Shown here piece by piece: positions 1 to 11,221 of a stretch of DNA of 64,000 nucleotides. Under the pieces are notes generated by a model. The model searched no databases, was not told where the DNA came from, and saw only the letters and a list, made by a program, of their open reading frames with translations. Both the position numbers and the translations under genes were made by a program. Numbering within the stretch: position 1 is the first letter of the stretch; each line of letters opens with the position of its first letter. Origin of the DNA: Symbiodinium natans (Eukaryota > Sar > Dinophyceae > Suessiales > Symbiodiniaceae); NCBI GenBank assembly GCA_905221605.1, contig CAJNDS010002390.1, positions 225,239 to 289,238 on the forward strand, written 5' to 3'.

Positions 1-420
1 AAACCCCGAACCCTAAACCCCAAACCCTAAACCCAAAGACTCTAAACCCAAAAGCCCTTCAAGCCCCTAAAAACCCTTAATCCCCTCCGAACCATGTTAA
101 ACCCTTAGCCCTAGACCCTTTTTCAAAAATCAGCTAAAGCGCGCGGAGCTCTACCCTAAACCCTAAACCCTAAAACCTAAAACCCAGAGCTCGAAGATGA
201 GATGCAAATTTTCCCTCGAGCCGAGGATCTTCAGCTCCAGCGCCTGCCCGAACCTCGTGTTCAAGTGGGGTTGACGGTTTAGGGTTTAGGGTTGAGGGTT
301 GAGGGTTGAGGGTTGAGGGTTTAGGGTTTAGGGTTTAGGGTTGAGTGTTTGGGGTTTAGGGTTTAGGGTTTAGGGGGTTTGAGGTTAAGGGGTTTAGGGT
401 TTGGGGCTTAGGGCCTAAGG
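1..420. repeat. Degenerate telomere-type arrays, CCCTAAA then TTTAGGG
   Basis: CCCTAAA-like copies fill about 1-180. After a unique stretch (181-275), TTTAGGG/TTGAGGG-like copies run from about 276 to 420. The reversal of orientation across roughly 100 bases is the pattern seen throughout the window. Being at the window edge does not show that this is a chromosome end. Confidence 0.85.
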
Positions 421-942
421 ATTTTGGTGGGAGTTTGGGGGCTTCAGGCTTACGTGCTGGGGGAGTTTCGGGTTTCGGGGTTCTGAGGCTCAGGATTTCG
501 GTCCTGGCTCACTATGCTAGTAAAGCAACCCCCCCAACACCCAAAACCCTATTCTGATTTTTCGGCCCCTGGAGTAGCTGGATTAATGCAGTGGGCCATG
601 AAATCTAAAAGGGGCATCTTAAGTAGCTTATCTGCTATTTGATCATGAATCCCCTTATATTGTGGGCCTGTCAAGTACCCTTAAACGAATATCCTGCAGT
701 GTACCTTTGTATTGTATGACATCCATCTTCTATTCTGATGTTGGCTGTAACCTCTAAAACCTAGAACCTCTAAAGCCGCAAAAGCTGCCCCAAAATCCTC
801 TAAACCCATACACGCCCTGAACGCCATAACCCAAGACCCAAGCCTCCGGATAACTCCTCCCCCCACCACCCCTCCCCTTCCCTCCCCTCCCCTCCCCTCC
901 CCTCCCCAATCCCACCATCAGGGAATGATTCCGACCATATTA
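421..942. other. Mostly unique spacer with a CCCCT microsatellite
   Basis: No gene is supported here. The stretch has short G-rich variants at its left end, moderately AT-rich unique DNA, and a CCCCT pentamer run at about 870-906. Confidence 0.6.
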
Positions 943-1925
943 CCCTAAACCCTAAACCCTAAACCCTAAACCCTAAACCCTAAACCTTAGAAATTCTTCC
1001 GAACCCCTATATTCCAGTCCAGGAGGCGGCAGAATCCAGGGCAGCAGCGGTACGAGGAAGCCCCGCGCCATGACCGCAGAAGCCGGGAGCGTGGCGTTGG
1101 GCTTTGGGGCTTGGGGACTTAAGGTTGAGGAGGGTTTTAGGGTTTAGGGTTTAGGGTTTAGGGTTTAGGGTTTAGGGTTTAGGGTTTAGGGTTTAGGGTT
1201 TAGGGTGTAGGGCTCAGGGTGAAGGGCGCAGGGCTCTGAGGCATAAAAGTGGCATCTAACAGTTTAGGCCTGGAGGCTGCCAGACAGCATCGGGCTGGCG
1301 CTTCTTCGAAGAGGTCCACCCTGGACCGTGAACCATAGCAAAATGTTCTCCACATCTATATATCTATATTGTCATATAACTGTCATGGGAATACCTGGTA
1401 TTGGGGGGGAGGGTGAACAGACTCGGCACCCTTAACCATGAACCCTAAACCCTAAACCCTAAACCCTAAACCCTAAACCCTAAACCCCCAAAGAAAATGA
1501 CTGCCGCCCGAAAGTCCTTTTAGGGAGCCGGCACTCCACCAAGACCGCTACGATGTGGACTCCTTCGAGTGGCTCTTCAGGGTTCAGGGTTTTTAGAGGG
1601 TAGAGGGTTTAGGGTTTACGGTTTAGGGTTTAGGGTTTAGGGTTTAGGGTTTAGGGTTTAGGGCTTAGGGTTTAGGGTTTAGGGTTTAGAGTGTTAGGGT
1701 TTAGGGTTTAGGGTTTCAGGGCTTTAGGGCTTAGGGCTTAGGGTTTAGGGCTTAGAGTTTTAGGGTTTAGGGTTTCAGGTTTTTAGGTTGCAGGGTTCAG
1801 GGTTTTTAAGGTTCAGGGTTTTTAGGGCTCAGGGTTCAAAGTTTAGGGTTAAGGGTTTAGGGTTTAGGGCCCAGGGTTTTTAGGGTTTAGGGTTTAGAGC
1901 TTAGGGTTTTAGGGTTTAGGGTGGA
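943..1925. repeat. Four alternating telomere-type arrays with three islands
   Basis: CCCTAAA copies at about 943-986, TTTAGGG at 1135-1206, CCCTAAA at 1441-1485 and TTTAGGG with variants (TTCAGGG, CTTAGGG) at 1575-1925. The unique islands are about 150, 235 and 90 bp. The first and third are GC-rich and exon-like in size, but I could not assign a reading frame. Confidence 0.85.
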
Positions 1926-2067
1926 GATGTGAAACGGCTTTTGTTGTTTGCCTTCTTTATCAAGCCCTACTGAGAACGGGCCCGTCTGTTTACGACTCAG
2001 AGCTGCAACTTCATTCGCATCAATGGTGAAAAGGTCATCTTGTTTGTTAGACAAAGTACAAGTGGGA

Positions 2068-2165
2068 CTTGGGATGTTCCCCCTTATACTAACAGTCCTT
2101 AATGCGGATAAAGAATAGGCGGGTACTAGAGTCCCTATTAAGGACTGTTAGTATAACATCCCAAG
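2068..2165. mobile_element. MITE-like hairpin (TIR element)
   Basis: The left arm, reading CTTGGGATGTT, five extra C, then TATACTAACAGTCCTTAAT, is the reverse complement of 2137-2165. The arms are nearly perfect apart from the C insertion and enclose about 35 bases. A related sequence lies near 26210-26285 and shares GGATGTTCCCCCTTA, GGTACTAGA and GTTAGTATA, so this is a dispersed family. No transposase is encoded. Confidence 0.6.
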
Positions 2166-2289
2166 CGGGACTTAAAAGCAATCCAGCGGGTGAAGAAGGG
2201 TGAGGCATCTGCCTCAAAACGCGTTGTGCACATCCGCGCTTCCGCAGTGCCACAACGGTAAGAGGAGGGGGTAGCGTATTTATTCATGA

Positions 2290-2295
2290 AAAAAC

Positions 2296-2367
<72 letters not shown>

Positions 2368-2420
2368 GCACAAATACACATATATAGATATATGAATGTA
2401 TATATATATATACTAGACAC
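2290..2420. repeat. CATATA-type microsatellite
   Basis: Repeats of the hexamer CATATA (about 2293-2368) are followed by a TATA run. ORFs made of MYMYMY across it are artefacts of the repeat. Confidence 0.9.
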
Positions 2421-2549
2421 ACGTACGTGCTTCGCACGCCACGCACTTGGTGTCGGCTTCGGCGCACATGCATCCGGCCGGCTTCAAGATGCGGACGGTC
2501 TACGGGGGGTCGAGCCCTGAGCTCTGAATCTGATATCGTTTGCTTTCAA

Positions 2550-3330
2550 TTAGGGTTTAGGGTTTAGGGTTTAGGGTTTGAAGCGAGGAGCATGTGCAGA
2601 AGGCCTACGTACCAGAAACTGCACACGCTACATGGGTCCCTGGGACAGGGATCGAGTAGGCGGCAGAGGCCTGGGGTGGGGACACAGGGGGGCGCCCAAA
2701 TTTTCGGCCCCGGGTTGTCTGTTTATATAGCTGGATATGCAAAATATCGATATGCATAAATAATTTTCCCCCGCGATTTAAGTTCCGTTGCATACGCATG
2801 AGTATGTGCAACTGAAGCAAAGAACAACACAAACGGGAAGGCCGGTAAGAGTTGTTTGTTTGCTTTGTTGCGGGTGCTTTGTTGTTGCGTGTGCGGAACA
2901 AAAAACACGGATTCCACGGGAAGGCCTAAACACTGAACCCTCAAAAAGCCTAATACTCTTGATTAAGAAACATCTCCAAATTCACGTTGAGGCTTTCGTT
3001 TTCAGCTTAAGGGGTTCCCCGATGAAACGAATAAACCCTCAGTCATGAAACAGAAACAAGAAACTCGAAACCCTAAACTTAAAAACTTAGACCCCAAAGC
3101 CCCCCCAAAAAAACAAAGCCAAAAAAATGGCCCTAAACCCTTAACCCTATATCCCCTAAACCCAAAAACAAACCAAAACCCAAAAAGAACAGACCCTAAA
3201 CCCTATACCCTAAGCCCTAAGCCCCGAAACCCCTAAACCCTAAACCCTTAACCGCAAACCCGAAACCCCAAACCCCAAACCCCTAAACTCTAAACCCTAA
3301 ACCCTAAACCCTAAACCTTAAACCCGACGT
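2550..3330. repeat. Telomere-type arrays flanking an unassigned spacer
   Basis: A short TTTAGGG run lies at about 2551-2580. The spacer 2581-3055 shows no supported gene. A degenerate A-rich CCCTAAA array (3060-3215) then passes into cleaner CCCTAAA copies up to about 3326. Confidence 0.7.
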
Positions 3331-3424
3331 CGCGCCTGCCGGCGACGTCGGGCCGGGCGCCCCGCGGCGCCGCAGCGCCGCGGCGAGGCACCAGGGCCTG
3401 GCCTGCTTCAAAAGCGGCCTAAGG

Positions 3425-4096
3425 GCTGTTTAGGGTTTAGGGTTTAGGGTTTTGGGGTTTAGGGGTGTAGGGTTTAGGGTTTAGGGTTCAGGGTTTAGGG
3501 TTTCGGGTTAGGGTTTATCGCGATTTAGGGTTTAGGTCTATTTCAGGTTCAGGACCATTTTAAGGTTCAGGTCGAATTCGGGTTTAGGGTTTAGGCCGTT
3601 TTGGGGGGGGTCTAGGGCAAGGGCTCTTGAGGTTTGGGCTCAGGTTTGAGGGTTTCGGGTGCTTGGGCGGCTTGGGCGTTTTGTGAATCGGCTTGGAGTC
3701 ACCCTAAACCCTAAACCCATCTAAACCCTTAACCCTGAACCCCCGAAACCACCCTACACCCCCCACCCTGAAGCCCAAAACCCAAGAATCAGCTCCCCTG
3801 AAGCCCTAGACCCCCAAAACCCCTGAAGCCCTAAACCCCCCCCCCCCCCCAAAGACATCCAACACCCGAAACCCGAAGCACACTGAAACCCCTAAGCCCT
3901 TGGGTATCTTGGAGATGTGCTGCTGATGAGAGTTGTAAGTTCAGGGCTTGAGGACATGAGTTGGTCCTGGTGTAGGCTTTAGGGTTTAGGGTTTAGGGTT
4001 CAGGGTTTAGGGTTTTAGGGTTTAGAATTTAGGGCTTAGGGTTTAGGGTTTAGGGCTTAGGGTTTAGGGTTTAGGGTTTAGGGTTTAGGGTCTAGG
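3425..4096. repeat. TTTAGGG, CCCTAAA-variant and TTTAGGG arrays
   Basis: TTTAGGG copies at 3425-3535, loose CCCTAAA/CCCCTAAA variants at about 3700-3900, and TTTAGGG again at 3975-4093. The island before this block (3327-3424) is very GC-rich and contains a GACGTCG/CGACGTC inverted repeat. Confidence 0.8.
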
Positions 4097-4407
4097 CCCC
4101 TACCCTCGTGCCTCTCCGGCGGCGAATGGCTCCAGCACGGTCGCAACATAGTCCTCCCCTGCCTGTGGCTGATTTGAAACCTCCTCTAAACCCCCTCGAC
4201 CTCCTAAATACCCCACACCCCCTAAATTTTCCCAAATTCCCTAAACCCCCTAAATTTTCCCAAATTCCCTAAACCCCCTAAATTTCCCCAAATTCCCTAA
4301 ACCACCTATATTCCCTACACCCCCCTAAGCCCCCTAAAGCCCTAAGTAGGACCCTACATAAGGCTATAATCGGTTATAAGTATAGCTCCCTTACTTGTAG
4401 CCCCACT

Positions 4408-4750
4408 TAAACCCTAAACCCCAAGCCCTAAATCCCAAACCCCAAACCCTAAACCCTAAACCCTAAACCCTAAACCCTAAACCCTAAACCCTAAACCCTA
4501 AACCCTAAACCCTAAACCCTAAACCCTAAACCCTAAACCCTAAACCCTAAACCCTAAACCCTCACCCACCGAAGCCATGGCCTCGCCCGGCTCCACCGCC
4601 TGAAGACCTGGAGGGCTCATGTGGGCTTGGCGGGCATCCCCGGCGCTCCACTTAGGGCTGTTTAGGGTTTAGGGTTTAGGACTTGGGGTTTAGGGTTTAG
4701 GGTTTAGGATTTATTGAGAGTTTAGAGTTTTTTAGGGTTTAGGGTTTAGA
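4408..4750. repeat. Long CCCTAAA array, 100-bp island, TTTAGGG array
   Basis: About 16 near-perfect CCCTAAA copies (4446-4562) precede a GC-rich island (4563-4661). A TTTAGGG array with variants (4662-4748) follows. 4200-4340 holds a separate short tandem repeat of CCCTAAATTTTCCCAAATTC type. Confidence 0.85.
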
Positions 4751-5687
4751 GTTTGGGGCTTAAGGCTTAACGGCTTAAGCTTCAACAGCAAGACAACGCA
4801 GCAACTGTAGGAAAGAACGGGGTCGACGTGAGAACTCGCACGCATGCGCATGCTTAGCAGCTTCCCCGAGAGCGCACCCCTGGCTTCGGACCCCTGTGCT
4901 GGCCTGAGCCCTTCAACCCCGAAATCCCCGAAATCCAACGGATCTAAAGTGATCTAAAGCATGTCAATGTGGGGCTTCGGGCTTAATTAGGGTTGAGCGG
5001 TCCTTGTTGCGCTGGTGCGAGGGGGAGGAGGGGGGGGGGTTCTCCCACCACACAACGGCGCCCCAGCACTGGTCAGTCTGAAAGGACAAGGGCCTCACCA
5101 TCCGGCCACTGCCCTCGCGCCCTGAGTTTGGCCAAGGCTTTCGACCTCGGCGGCGCTGAGAGCAGCCCATCATCATGGCCTTTCTTCTCGCCGTTGTTCC
5201 TATACCCTTCTTGTTGTCATTAGTACTCTGGCCTCTACTATTACTCACATACCACTCTTGCTGTCACTAGTAATCTGCTGATCACTGCTATACGTATCAT
5301 GAGCGCTCGGGGCTCAGGGTTTAGGTCAGGGTTCAAGAGCCCGAGCCGCCCCACCTCATGGGCACGAAGACCTCGACGGCCTGGCAAAGAGGTGTCAGAA
5401 ACACCCGGGGGGATGGGGTGAGACATGAAGGGGCGTAAGATCTAGGGTTTGACCTTTAAAGGTCAAGGTTTAAAGTGTTCATGTTTGGGGTTTGAAGTTG
5501 AAGGCTTGGGGGGTCTAGAGTAGAAGGTTTGTGGTTCAGGTGCGCGGTCTTAAGGTCTTAAGGTTTACATCTCTGACACCTGGGGGCTCCCGGCGAAACA
5601 TCACTAGCTGCTAACCGGGTCCATAGCAAACACGACAAAGTGGAATACGACTCTCTCAACTAAAGTCCCCACAAGCCACACGACCAG
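4751..5687. other. Spacer without a supported gene
   Basis: Several short overlapping ORFs occur on both strands, but none shows a recognisable domain or a clear coding signal. Isolated TTTAGGG-like words occur near 5315 and 5440. Confidence 0.5.
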
Positions 5688-6925
5688 ATCTGTACGGCAT
5701 GTCGCGGCCGCCAATAGCTCACATTCCCAAAGCGCTTGCAGTCGCCGAACCTGGCGGTCTGCGGATCAAGCTGCAATGGCCCGCACACCGTCCCTTGTCG
5801 CCGACCGCATCTCATCCTTGAAGACGTCTGCGTCAATGCGCACGGAGCTCCGCACCCTTCTGTTCTGGCTCGGGATCAGGGCTTCGTGTACTTACTCTCC
5901 ATCAGCGCCCGATGCGTCCGGTGAAGTACTAACCGACCCCAGCGCACGCGAGCGCATCCTTCACGGTGTCGGTGCTGGGGGCTGGAAGGGTGCGGGAAAG
6001 GCCATGCGTCCATCGGATGCTGTGGCAAAAAAAGTACGGGCCAGGCTGTGGTCCAGGGAGAAAGGGGTTTTCAGGCCAGGTTTAAGGGGCTTCAGGCTTC
6101 ACCCTAAACCCTAAACCCTAAACCCTAAACCCTAAACCCTAAACCCTAACCCTAAACCCTAAACCCTAAACCCTGAACCGCACCTGGCTCCAGGATGCCC
6201 GACATTCCCCAAACAATCTTAGCCAAACGTGGTCCTTGGAGGTTCATGGTACTTAGTAACCTTTATAACTGTGCTTATCACTCACTTATAAGCTCCTTAA
6301 GTGCCCTCATATGGTGATAAGTACAGTCAGTTATAGCTGGTTAATGAGTACAATGAACCTCCAAGTCGAACCCCTCGGCCCAAGCGACTTTCGGGGGGCC
6401 TTTGGGGTCCTGGCTCGGGGTTTGGGGTTTCAGGCTGAGGGTTTGGGGCTTGGAGCTTAGGGTTCTTGGGGCTTTTGGGCTTTTTTGGGATTTGAAGGGT
6501 TGTTGTTTGGCTTGAGGGTTTTTTGTGTGCTTTGGGCAGTGCCCCCTGGCCTCTCTTGCCTGCGCCAGGGCCTCATCAAGTGCTCTGAGGCACCAGTTAT
6601 CCTGGGAGGCTCTCCGGGTGACCACCCACAGGGCTTAAGGGACCCAAAGAGCCCAATAGCCCTTAGGGTTTAGGGTTTAGGGTTTAGGGTTTAGGGTTTA
6701 GGGTTTAGGGTTTAGGGTTCAGGGTTTAGGGTTTAGGGTTTAGGGTTTAGGGTTTAGGGTTTAGGGTTTAGGGTTTGGACCTGAAATCATACCAAGGATT
6801 CCAACATAGTTTGGGGGACATTGCTTGGCTCGCTGGAAACCTTCAGGGCTGTAGCGGCAAGCGATCCTTCCGGCAGGAGCCCCAGACACTGCCTGAAGCG
6901 CCGAAAGAAACACCCAAGCACTTCC
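5688..6925 (+). CDS. Hypothetical multi-exon gene, partial; one intron is a TIR element
   Basis: I do not recognise the product. By eye the chain is: exon ~5688-6074 (GC 5' splice site), 6194-6231, 6366-6406, 6569-6617 and 6855-~6925, with phases that agree at each junction. The long first exon stays open from an AG at 5687 and contains ATG at 5776. Exon 2 encodes MPDIPQTILAKR, exon 3 EPLGPSDFRGAFG, exon 4 GLIKCSEAPVILGGSP. The intron 6232-6365 starts GTCC and ends CCTCCAAG, and is essentially one TIR element. The intron 6407-6568 ends in a pyrimidine-rich stretch plus CAG. The intron 6618-6854 carries the TTTAGGG array at 6663-6776. Starts and ends of the gene are unknown. A competing minus-strand frame covers 6528-6620, so the strand is not certain. 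Confidence 0.38.
6101..6176. repeat. CCCTAAA array in a candidate intron
   Basis: About ten CCCTAAA copies, one shortened to CCCTAA. It lies between the candidate exons ending at 6074 and starting at 6194. Confidence 0.9.
6235..6365. mobile_element. TIR element copy A (introner-like)
   Basis: The ends are inverted repeats: CTTGGAGGTTCAT at 6235-6247 and ATGAACCTCCAAG at 6353-6365. Pairing extends to about 27 bases with few mismatches. The flanks read GTC on the left and G-TC on the right, like a 3-bp target-site duplication. A GT lies three bases outside the left end, and the right end itself supplies AAG, so the element can be an entire intron. No ORF inside. Confidence 0.65.
6663..6776. 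repeat. TTTAGGG array
   Basis: About 16 near-perfect copies, one reading TTCAGGG. It lies in the candidate intron 6618-6854. Confidence 0.95.
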
Positions 6926-6932
6926 GCCCTAA

Positions 6933-7300
6933 CTCCTAAACCCTAAACCCTACACCCTAAACCCTAAACCCTAAACCCTAAACCCTAAACCCTAAACCCT
7001 AAACCCTAAACCCTAACCGCGCGAGCCCAACACGACCTCTACCCCAAGCCATGCCCAGAACCTCGGCAGGGAGGAGGAGGACCTTGCCAGGGCCCCTCGA
7101 AGCAGCCTCCGGGTCGAGTTTAGGGTTTGGGGTTTGGGGTTTAGGGTTTAGGGTTTAGGGTTTGGGGTTTGGGGTTTGGGGTTTGGGGTTTGGGGTTTAG
7201 GGTTTAGGTTTAGGGTTTAGGGTGTAGGGCTTAGGGTTTAGGGTTTAGGGTTTGGGGTTTAGGGTTTGGGGTTTGGGGTTTAGGGTTTGGGGAGTAGGGG
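6933..7300. repeat. CCCTAAA array, 100-bp island, TTTAGGG/TTTGGGG array
   Basis: CCCTAAA copies at 6933-7016, a GC-rich island at 7018-7117, then a mixture of TTTAGGG and TTTGGGG copies at 7117-7295. TTTGGGG copies are grouped rather than scattered. More TTTGGGG copies lie at 7470-7512, past a GA microsatellite. Confidence 0.9.
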
Positions 7301-7918
7301 CTGAAATTTAAGGTGTAGGGTTTAGGGTTCTCTCTCCCTCTCTCTCTTTGTATGTATATATATATATGTTCGAAAGAAAGCGAGAGAGAGAGAGAGAGAG
7401 GCTGGAAGCTCTGATGGTTTGGGGTTTCGGATTAAGGGGAAGCCCTGGTTTGGGGGTGGTGTTGGTACAAGGTAGGGTTTGGGGTTTGGGGTTTGGGGTT
7501 TGGGGTTTAGGGAGGGTTCAGGCAGGGTCATGGCATTCGCTTGAAGGATGGTGTAGGGCTTAGGACTTCCCAAAATAGGGGAGCCCCCCTACCAAAAGTA
7601 AATGCCGTAATCCTCTTATGATCCGGAAACCGGAAATTGCCTAAGAAGACCCCCAAATCAGGTGATAACCAGCTGTACCTAGAGTTACGCTACTAACCCC
7701 AGCTCTAACGGCTGCCAATGGAGTGCCCAAAATTCCCCCCTGATGAGCAAGACCCCCCCCTCCCCGCCCTCCCCCCCTGCTTACGAAGCAGAACGCCTAA
7801 CCTTTAAAACAACCTGCAACCCCGGAAGCCTGCGAAGTCAGCGTGCCTGTGACAGAGCCGCGCGGAAGAAGCACTGGTAAGACTCGCTGGATGCCTTGGG
7901 ATGGAGGGGCTTAGTCTT

Positions 7919-8050
7919 CCTGGTTCTTAGTAGGGAATGAGGGAATGAGGGCCCTGTGTAATCCGTTAAATGGTATATATATATATATGTATAAATGTAT
8001 ATATATATATATATAGGGTGCTCATTCCCTCATTCCGTGCTCAGAACCAG
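7919..8050. mobile_element. MITE-like hairpin with AT-rich core
   Basis: The arms at about 7920-7949 and 8021-8050 start with CTGGTTCT and include GGAATGAGGGAATGAG. About 26 of 30 positions pair. The core is an AT microsatellite. It encodes nothing. Confidence 0.6.
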
Positions 8051-9232
8051 CCAGTAGTGTCGAGGATGTAGCGTCTTCGGGGCACGAGTTTTGTTGGAGG
8101 GCACGGCCCAGAAGCTAGTGATGTAGTACTTTTCCCCTTTCCCATCAAAACTCCTTGTAATGCAGTTCAAGAACCCTAGAAATGACAGTGAATTTATGAA
8201 GGTCCCATGATTTTGTGGTATGTGAAACCAACCCCGTCTTTTGACCCGGGAAAAAACAATGCGTTCTCTTATAAATACTGTGTTGTTCATGCGCCTCGCT
8301 TTCATGAGCACTCAAAACATTATTATTCTGCTATCTTCAGAAACTCTCCCCGATAGATTTATGTATGCACAGATGTGTGTACATTTACATAAGAAACAGA
8401 TACATACATACAGACATACATACATACATATATATATATATGTATGAGCCTGAGACCTTTCGGGTTCTTTTGGCTTAGTTTTTACAAAGCCATTAAAAAA
8501 AGATATAAATATCATTTAATATTAATATCTCTTCAAGGAAATAATACTACGCAATCAATTCTAGAAGTATGATGTGTAGAGAATCATGAGTTAATAGAAT
8601 GCTTCTTTGATGGTGTGGTTGTATTATATCCAAAACTAGAAGACTCTCAGAGCTTACGAAGCTTAGGGTAGCAATTTTCGCCGTGGTCGGCAAATTCGGC
8701 TTAAAGAGTAATCCCAAAACCCAGGGACATGACCAGCGCATCACGTCGTTCTTTCTGCCGAAACAAAAGCGTTCGCAGGTTATTATCTCAAAAGGCGCTG
8801 CCAAGCTCAAGTTGCTCTTTGCGCACGAACGGTTTGCAAACCCGGCACCCAGCAACCCACAGGCACACAACACGAACATCATTTATCCGGCCCACACAAC
8901 ATAAGCATCACTTATCTGGCTGCGCTTGTGGAAAGTTACAAGACGCAAGCTCGTACTCAGCATGAGGTCAGCGCAACGCCGCTGCACGTGTCAGACCGAG
9001 CCTACAAGCCACAACGACATAGCACTTGGGCACCAGGCAGACCAGGCACATCACGAAACTTTGAGAGTACGCCCCACTGTTCTGTCTGCAAAAGCAGACG
9101 GGACAGGATGTCAGCCAGCAAAAACCTCGGGACACACAAATTCCGGAGCAGCGCGCGAAAACCGCGAAAACCGCGAAAACCAATCACGGAACGCGTGTTT
9201 GGGGATTTTTCGGCGGCGGGGGATCGCGCGAG
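8051..9232. other. Array-free spacer, no supported gene
   Basis: No telomere-type repeats here. The longest frame outside repeats is 8547-8882 on the minus strand (111 codons), with no recognisable domain. I treat it as unproven. Confidence 0.4.
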
Positions 9233-9425
9233 AGTCGGGGAGAGTCGGGGGAGAGCCAAAGGCGGGGAGAGTCGGGGAGAGTCGGGGGAGAGTCGGGGAG
9301 AGTCGGGGGGCAGGGGGGGTCAAGAGGTGATTAGAAAGGAGGCAAGGGCCGGAGAGTCGGGGAGAGTCGGGGAGAGTCGGGGAGAGTCGGGGAGAGTCGG
9401 GGAGAGTCGGGGAGAGTCGGGGGCG
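9228..9425. repeat. Minisatellite of GGGGAGAGTC
   Basis: Tandem copies of a 10-bp GGGGAGAGTC-like unit occur in two blocks, about 9230-9310 and 9350-9422. ORFs crossing it (RVGESRG or SPTLPDS repeats) are products of the repeat. Confidence 0.85.
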
Positions 9426-10972
9426 GGGGCCGGTGGTGGGGGCCGCGGGTCTGGAAATTTGGCTGGAGACTGGTTTGGTGGCCCTGAACTGGTTTGGTGG
9501 ATTTGGCCGCAAAATTTTTTTTTGAATTTTCTGCGAAAATACAAATCTGCTGACGCAAAGGGCATTTCACGCCACCACGCCGACCGCTCCGCGTAATACA
9601 AAAAAACCTAAACCCGCGGCCCCCCCAGCCTGTGCCTGTGACTGGCAGCGCTGATTTCAACCCAACCCGGAAGATTCCCGTCGAGGTCTAAGGCACAAGG
9701 GCTTAAACGAAAACAAAGCGCAGGAGGGGAGTAGGGATTACCACCCCTTGCTGTGGTGCAGCGCAGACAGGATGAACAAGGTTTATAATGGACAGACACA
9801 CGCAATGAGATAGGACGACGAGTAATCAGCTCAGGCAACTGCGCAAGTCTGCAGGACCCACAAGCCAAAAACATTCAAAGCAACATCAGTCTGCCTTCAA
9901 AAAAACATCTTGCCAACATCAGAGCGGCAGCAACGCTGCGTAAATTTATTACTGGCCATATCCCCTCTAATCCGGACATCCCAAGAACTGCCAACCCTCC
10001 TCGGTGAAATTTACTAGCTTAGGGATTCAATCCGCGGGGAAGGTTATAAGCAGGGGGCTCGTGAATGAAGCAAACTTCAGTAAGAGTTCAGGCACTCTCC
10101 TAGGGGTTAAGGATAGGTGTGCAAACCCAAGAGGTTGTGGAACCTCGCGCGCTTAACCTCTTATCTTTTCACATTGAAAAAAAAAGGCTCACCTCCAGAA
10201 CTTCACCCCTCCAGTGTCGCTGGTCTAGCTCAGGCTCTGATCCCTTTCTTATATCCTAAACTAAATAGTGTTTTCTCTGTATTATAGCAGTATTCATTCC
10301 TAAGTTAATTACTGTCTTTTCTAATCCTAAACTCTACATTATCCGGCTGATGACATTACTATTGCTGTTTGCTCGAAACAAAACCTCGAAATTCTAAACA
10401 GACTGCCGTTGATTTTGAGTAAAGGTTTTGGTTCTGACAGACCCAGGTGTAGGGTTTGAAGCTCAGGATTTAGGGCTTAGGGTTTAGGCTTTAGGTTTTA
10501 ATGTTTAGGGTTTAGTTAGAGATTAAGGTTTAGGGTTCAAGGTTTAGAGTTTAGAGTTTGGAATTTAGGGTTTAGGGTTTAACTAAACCCTAGACTCTGA
10601 ACTCCAGGCCCCTAAACTCTGAGCTAGACTGCAACGTTCCCACGGATTGAAGCAGCCAGGCCGGGCTTCTCATGCCGCTCTAACCGCTCAGCTTAATGGC
10701 CATCTTTCTATAACCCAGTTGTCACTTAAAAAACGACACGGGCACTCTTTTGAGTTTTAAGAATTTAAACAAAATTATATGGCTTAGATTTATAGTTTAG
10801 GGTTTAATGTTTAAGATTCAGGGTGTAAGGTTTCGGGTTCCACTCGGGCCCGGTGCTGGGATCCTGGTCAAATGCCACTAGGTAGCAGGAGCAAGTGTCC
10901 CTACTTATGGCTGCGAGAGCCCGGCCGGAACTACACCAGGGAAACACTTCAAACGCGAATCGGAGTCCCAGA
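9426..10972. other. Spacer with decayed telomere-type words
   Basis: No gene is supported. Degenerate TTTAGGG-like words cluster at 10440-10585 and 10780-10830, consistent with an old array losing its periodicity. Confidence 0.5.
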
Positions 10973-11071
10973 GACTCCAAAATCCCTTAATTAAGGAATA
11001 TACCTCAAATCATATTATAGGGTTTCGATTCTAAGTTAAAGTATATTCCTTAATTAAGGGGTTTTGGAGTC
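10973..11071. mobile_element. Near-perfect 31-bp TIR hairpin
   Basis: The arms 10973-11003 and 11041-11071 begin GACTCCAAAA and end GGAATATAC when read inward. They include TTAATTAAGG and differ at one position of 31. The loop is 37 bases. Related sequences occur near 33707-33822 and 53090-53160. Confidence 0.65.
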
Positions 11072-11221
11072 GCCGGGCTTGCCACGTGGCGGCATCCTTC
11101 AACGAGTGGCCGGGCTCGGTGCGCAAAGCGCAAGCTCTGCGCGGCAGGGGAACGAGCGAGTTTGCAACCGTCTTCACTGAACGATGCTTCTCAACAAGGC
11201 TGCCCATATAGCCCGAAAGCC

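Noticed and set aside
1-420. A true chromosome end at the left edge
   Set aside because: Repeats are degenerate, change orientation within 300 bases, and equal arrays occur all over the window.
8928-9601. 222-codon plus-strand and several minus-strand ORFs
   Set aside because: Mostly the GGGGAGAGTC minisatellite; flanking codons show no domain.
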